Positions 62,031 to 64,000 of a stretch of 64,000 nt of DNA are shown here, piece by piece (positions within the stretch are counted from its first letter, which is position 1; each line of letters begins with the position of its first letter). A program made the position numbers and the translations under genes. Source of the DNA: Chryseobacterium jejuense. GTDB taxonomy: Bacteria; Bacteroidota; Bacteroidia; Flavobacteriales; Weeksellaceae. The DNA lies in the NCBI RefSeq assembly GCF_017877355.1, contig NZ_JAGIPR010000014.1, positions 78,689-142,688 of the forward strand, given 5' to 3'. The notes beneath the pieces were generated by a model. It did no database searches. It was not told the DNA's origin and saw only the letters and a list, made by a program, of their open reading frames with translations.

Positions 62031-63377
62031 TTGAATTTAGGAGTCTATACAGGGAGTCAGCGGATCAACAGTAGGTTATGGAAAGGAAAAGATGTAGGAT
62101 TATTTAACTGTGCATGGTTCATTATTCCTTATGGAACCGGAGTGTCTTCCATCAATGAAAAAGCAGTAGCCAAAGAAAAACTGGAAGCCAACACTTCTGC
62201 AAGTTTAGCGATTATGGTAGCCAATGGAATTACCCCACCTCCTAATTATGGACAAAACGCAGGATATACAGAAAATTGTGTACCTTCATATGCAGGAGTG
62301 GAAGAGAAGGATACCTACTGGTACCATCCTGACCACTTAGGCAGCAGTTCTTTTATTACCGGTTTAGATGGTGAAGTAACCCAAAATATCGAGTATTTCC
62401 CAAGCGGAGAGGTATTTGTAGAGAATCATAAGAACTCTTACAATACACCTTATAAGTTTAATGCAAAGGAGCTAGATGATGAGACCGGGTACTACTATTA
62501 TGGAGCGAGGTACTATAATCCTCGTATCAGTCTGTGGTTAGGAGTAGACCCATTGGCAAATTATAATCCTGTAATGGAAAGTGAATTTTATGGAGATGGT
62601 CAACATAATGGAGGTGTGTATAACTCTGGAAACTTGAATCCTTATATTTATTGTTATCAGAATCCTGTAATATATGTAGACCCAAATGGGAAACAATCAT
62701 TTTTCATGCAAACTAGAAGTTTTGCACCATTTAATAGATTTGGTGGTGGATTTGAAGGAGATGGAGATAATAGAAAATTTTCAACAAGTCAATCAGATAC
62801 TTATAGAATTGCTGCTACGGCAAAAATTAATCTAGATAATAGGAGTATGAATATAACCCCTCATACAACTCATTCTGATTGGTTGGGAACTAAATTTAGT
62901 AGTGCCACTTCTCCCACAAATGTAGAAGGAAGCAATGCTTATAGTGGCAATAAACAGTCCTTTTATGTACATATGTATGGGAAAAATAAAGCTTTATTAT
63001 GGGGAGCTGCATCTCCTGATATTGATGCAAATGTGAGTTTTAATGTTTCAAATGTAGTGAAAGGGCAAAGTTTTGATATTGAAGGAAAAGTTTATGGAGA
63101 TAAGTTTCCCTCAAATGAAACATTCATAACAGATACAAAAGGAAATTCTATATTTTTGGGAGCTTCTGGAGCGGATGGCTCTCCATTTACCTCTTTAGCA
63201 GGAGATAATGATAGACCAATGTCCAGTTTTAGATTTAAAGTTTTATTAAATAAAGATGATACATTTAAAGGTGTTAATTATAGGGGCAAAAACTACTCTC
63301 CTAATCAATGGAATGCACAATTTCAAAAATTAAATCCTCAAAATGGAAATGTTCAATCTGGAAAATCAGCAAAATAA
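62031..63377 (+). CDS. Orphan RHS core-toxin cassette (probably silent)
   Basis: An open frame of 448 codons that duplicates the RHS core of the main toxin and then carries a different tail. Bases 62045-62692 closely match 60205-60858, including GKGKDVGLFNCAW, PDHLGSSSF, GYYYYGARYYNPR and DPNGKQ. After DPNGKQ the tail (from SFFMQTRSFAPFNRFGGGF, about 220 residues) is new; it holds GDKFPSNETFITD and is not a family I can name. The frame opens with TTG and no promoter or ATG is seen at a suitable place, so it is likely a stored cassette for recombination with the main gene. Confidence 0.8.
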   Translation: MNLGVYTGSQRINSRLWKGKDVGLFNCAWFIIPYGTGVSSINEKAVAKEKLEANTSASLAIMVANGITPPPNYGQNAGYTENCVPSYAGVEEKDTYWYHPDHLGSSSFITGLDGEVTQNIEYFPSGEVFVENHKNSYNTPYKFNAKELDDETGYYYYGARYYNPRISLWLGVDPLANYNPVMESEFYGDGQHNGGVYNSGNLNPYIYCYQNPVIYVDPNGKQSFFMQTRSFAPFNRFGGGFEGDGDNRKFSTSQSDTYRIAATAKINLDNRSMNITPHTTHSDWLGTKFSSATSPTNVEGSNAYSGNKQSFYVHMYGKNKALLWGAASPDIDANVSFNVSNVVKGQSFDIEGKVYGDKFPSNETFITDTKGNSIFLGASGADGSPFTSLAGDNDRPMSSFRFKVLLNKDDTFKGVNYRGKNYSPNQWNAQFQKLNPQNGNVQSGKSAK

Positions 63378-63383
63378 TATAAT

Positions 63384-63629
63384 ATGAAAAAACCTATTTT
63401 CAAGGTATTTATTATAAGTATTATAGTATTATCAGTAATTGCCTATTTTTTAGGACTTACAGATAGTGCCTTCAAACAGGTTTATCCTTCTAAAAATTCA
63501 TTATCATATCTTATGAACTCTATAAAATATTTTATTTTTTGGGTTTTGCCTTATTGGTGGATAATAATAGTAGGAGGGTCTTTGTTAATAACCTTTTTAT
63601 ATTGGTCAATAAAAAAAATATTCAAATAA
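63384..63629 (+). CDS. Small two-TM membrane protein, putative immunity protein
   Basis: An 81-residue protein with two strong hydrophobic segments (VFIISIIVLSVIAYFLGL and FWVLPYWWIIIVGGSLLITF). It starts 6 bp after the orphan RHS cassette, the normal position of an immunity gene. A membrane immunity protein suggests the orphan toxin acts at the membrane or in the periplasm. No family is recognised. Confidence 0.6.
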   Translation: MKKPIFKVFIISIIVLSVIAYFLGLTDSAFKQVYPSKNSLSYLMNSIKYFIFWVLPYWWIIIVGGSLLITFLYWSIKKIFK

Positions 63630-63697
63630 TCATTGATAAGACTAATCTGTTTCAAATAATATATGATAGCTGATTTTAAAAAAATCTCCCTCGCTGG

Positions 63698-63716
63698 CGC
63701 GAGCATCTTGCTCGTG
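63698..63716. repeat. Short GC-rich hairpin in the cassette spacer
   Basis: CGAGCA and TGCTCG arms around a TCT loop lie in a stretch of much higher GC content than its surroundings (TCGCTGGCGCGAGC). It may be a scar or remnant of an earlier toxin tail. Confidence 0.35.
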
Positions 63717-63761
63717 TCCATGACAACAAGTAGCTAGACAATGACCTAGATAAAGAAAAAG

Positions 63762-63787
63762 CCACTGCCTTTGGGCGGTGGTTTTTA
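63762..63787 (+). terminator. Terminator after the orphan cassette
   Basis: Arms CCACTGCC (63762-63769) and GGCGGTGG (63774-63781, one G-U pair) run into TTTTT. Sequence and position parallel the terminator at 61961. Confidence 0.7.
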
Positions 63788-63792
63788 ATTAT

Positions 63793-63899
63793 GAACTGTC
63801 TTATACCAAGCATTATTATGCCGGAAGCCAGCGTATCAACAATAAATTAGGAAGAGGAAAAGACGTAGGATTATTTAACTGTGCATGGTTAATTATTCC
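63793..63899 (+). pseudogene. Stub of a third RHS core cassette
   Basis: About 107 bp closely match the main RHS gene at 60187-60294: TGTCTTATACCAAGCATTAT, then GGATTATTTAACTGTGCATG. Homology ends abruptly at ATTCCCCGCTGC, and CCCCGCTGC also occurs at 61903 after the first immunity gene. The cassette has lost its core and toxin tail. Confidence 0.7.
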
Positions 63900-64000
63900 C
63901 CGCTGCGCATTCTATGACACGAAGCAAATAAAAATTGTTAAAATTTAAGATGCAAATTTATAAGTATTAATATAAGGAGTTTGTCTTTCTATTACGGCGA
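63900..64000. other. Window end, no feature recognised
   Basis: AT-rich sequence after the third cassette stub. No start codon with a convincing frame is seen before the window ends. Confidence 0.4.

Noticed and set aside
63698..63716. Insertion-sequence end or attachment site
   Set aside because: A short hairpin alone, with no transposase, integrase or target duplication, does not support a mobile element.

Overview
The window looks like a chromosomal segment of a Chryseobacterium-type flavobacterium (Bacteroidota). This rests on the low GC content, the TAnnTTTG-type -7 promoter elements upstream of many genes, T9SS type A sorting tails, a TonB receptor with an N-terminal carboxypeptidase-regulatory-like domain, small orphan Crp/Fnr regulators and RHS proteins of Bacteroidota type. 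No rRNA, tRNA, CRISPR array or intact insertion sequence was recognised.

Layout. 1-3049 is a ligase-associated DNA-repair cluster (exonuclease, ATP-dependent ligase, Lhr-type helicase cut by the window edge), all on the minus strand. 3288-5538 is a minus-strand group of a PPC-domain protein, a Crp/Fnr regulator and a PRISE-type reductase; two FNR-like operators lie just upstream of the reductase. A CAT-fold acetyltransferase (5736) is followed by an overlapping three-gene operon (6543-11447): TerB-C-like protein, BrxD/DUF2791-like ATPase and Lhr-like helicase, a probable DNA-processing or defence module. 11536-20962 is ordinary accessory content: MBL hydrolase, NUDIX-type regulator, two MFS exporters, an HxlR regulator divergent from an esterase, a DsbA/FrnE oxidoreductase, a nucleosidase, a GNAT and a Crp/Fnr regulator. 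21118-26023 holds a secreted esterase and a siderophore uptake pair (TonB receptor and PepSY protein).

26172-32704 is a biotin locus. A MocR regulator diverges from an operon whose first gene encodes a putative diiron ferritin-like protein, followed by bioF, bioD and bioB, with bioA nearby. No bioC/bioH is present, so the ferritin-like protein is a candidate for an unassigned step. 33097-35179 is a nimT/nimR-like exporter-regulator pair. 35180-36285 holds a candidate small RNA and a wrecked MATE gene. 36286-43069 is a Crp/Fnr regulator and a heavy-metal RND efflux set in which the inner-membrane pump is fused to its outer-membrane channel.

43174-64000 is a surface and competition locus. A membrane-tethered AraC regulator precedes two secreted adhesin-like proteins (one frameshifted at an A7 run), then a tight operon of a T9SS subtilase, a T9SS LamG-like protein, a 3271-residue SpvB/RHS polymorphic toxin and a DUF4279 immunity protein. 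Downstream are an orphan RHS C-terminal cassette carrying a different toxin tail and a small membrane protein, then the stub of a third cassette. The repeated RHS core (about 650 bp) could let the main gene swap toxin tails by recombination.
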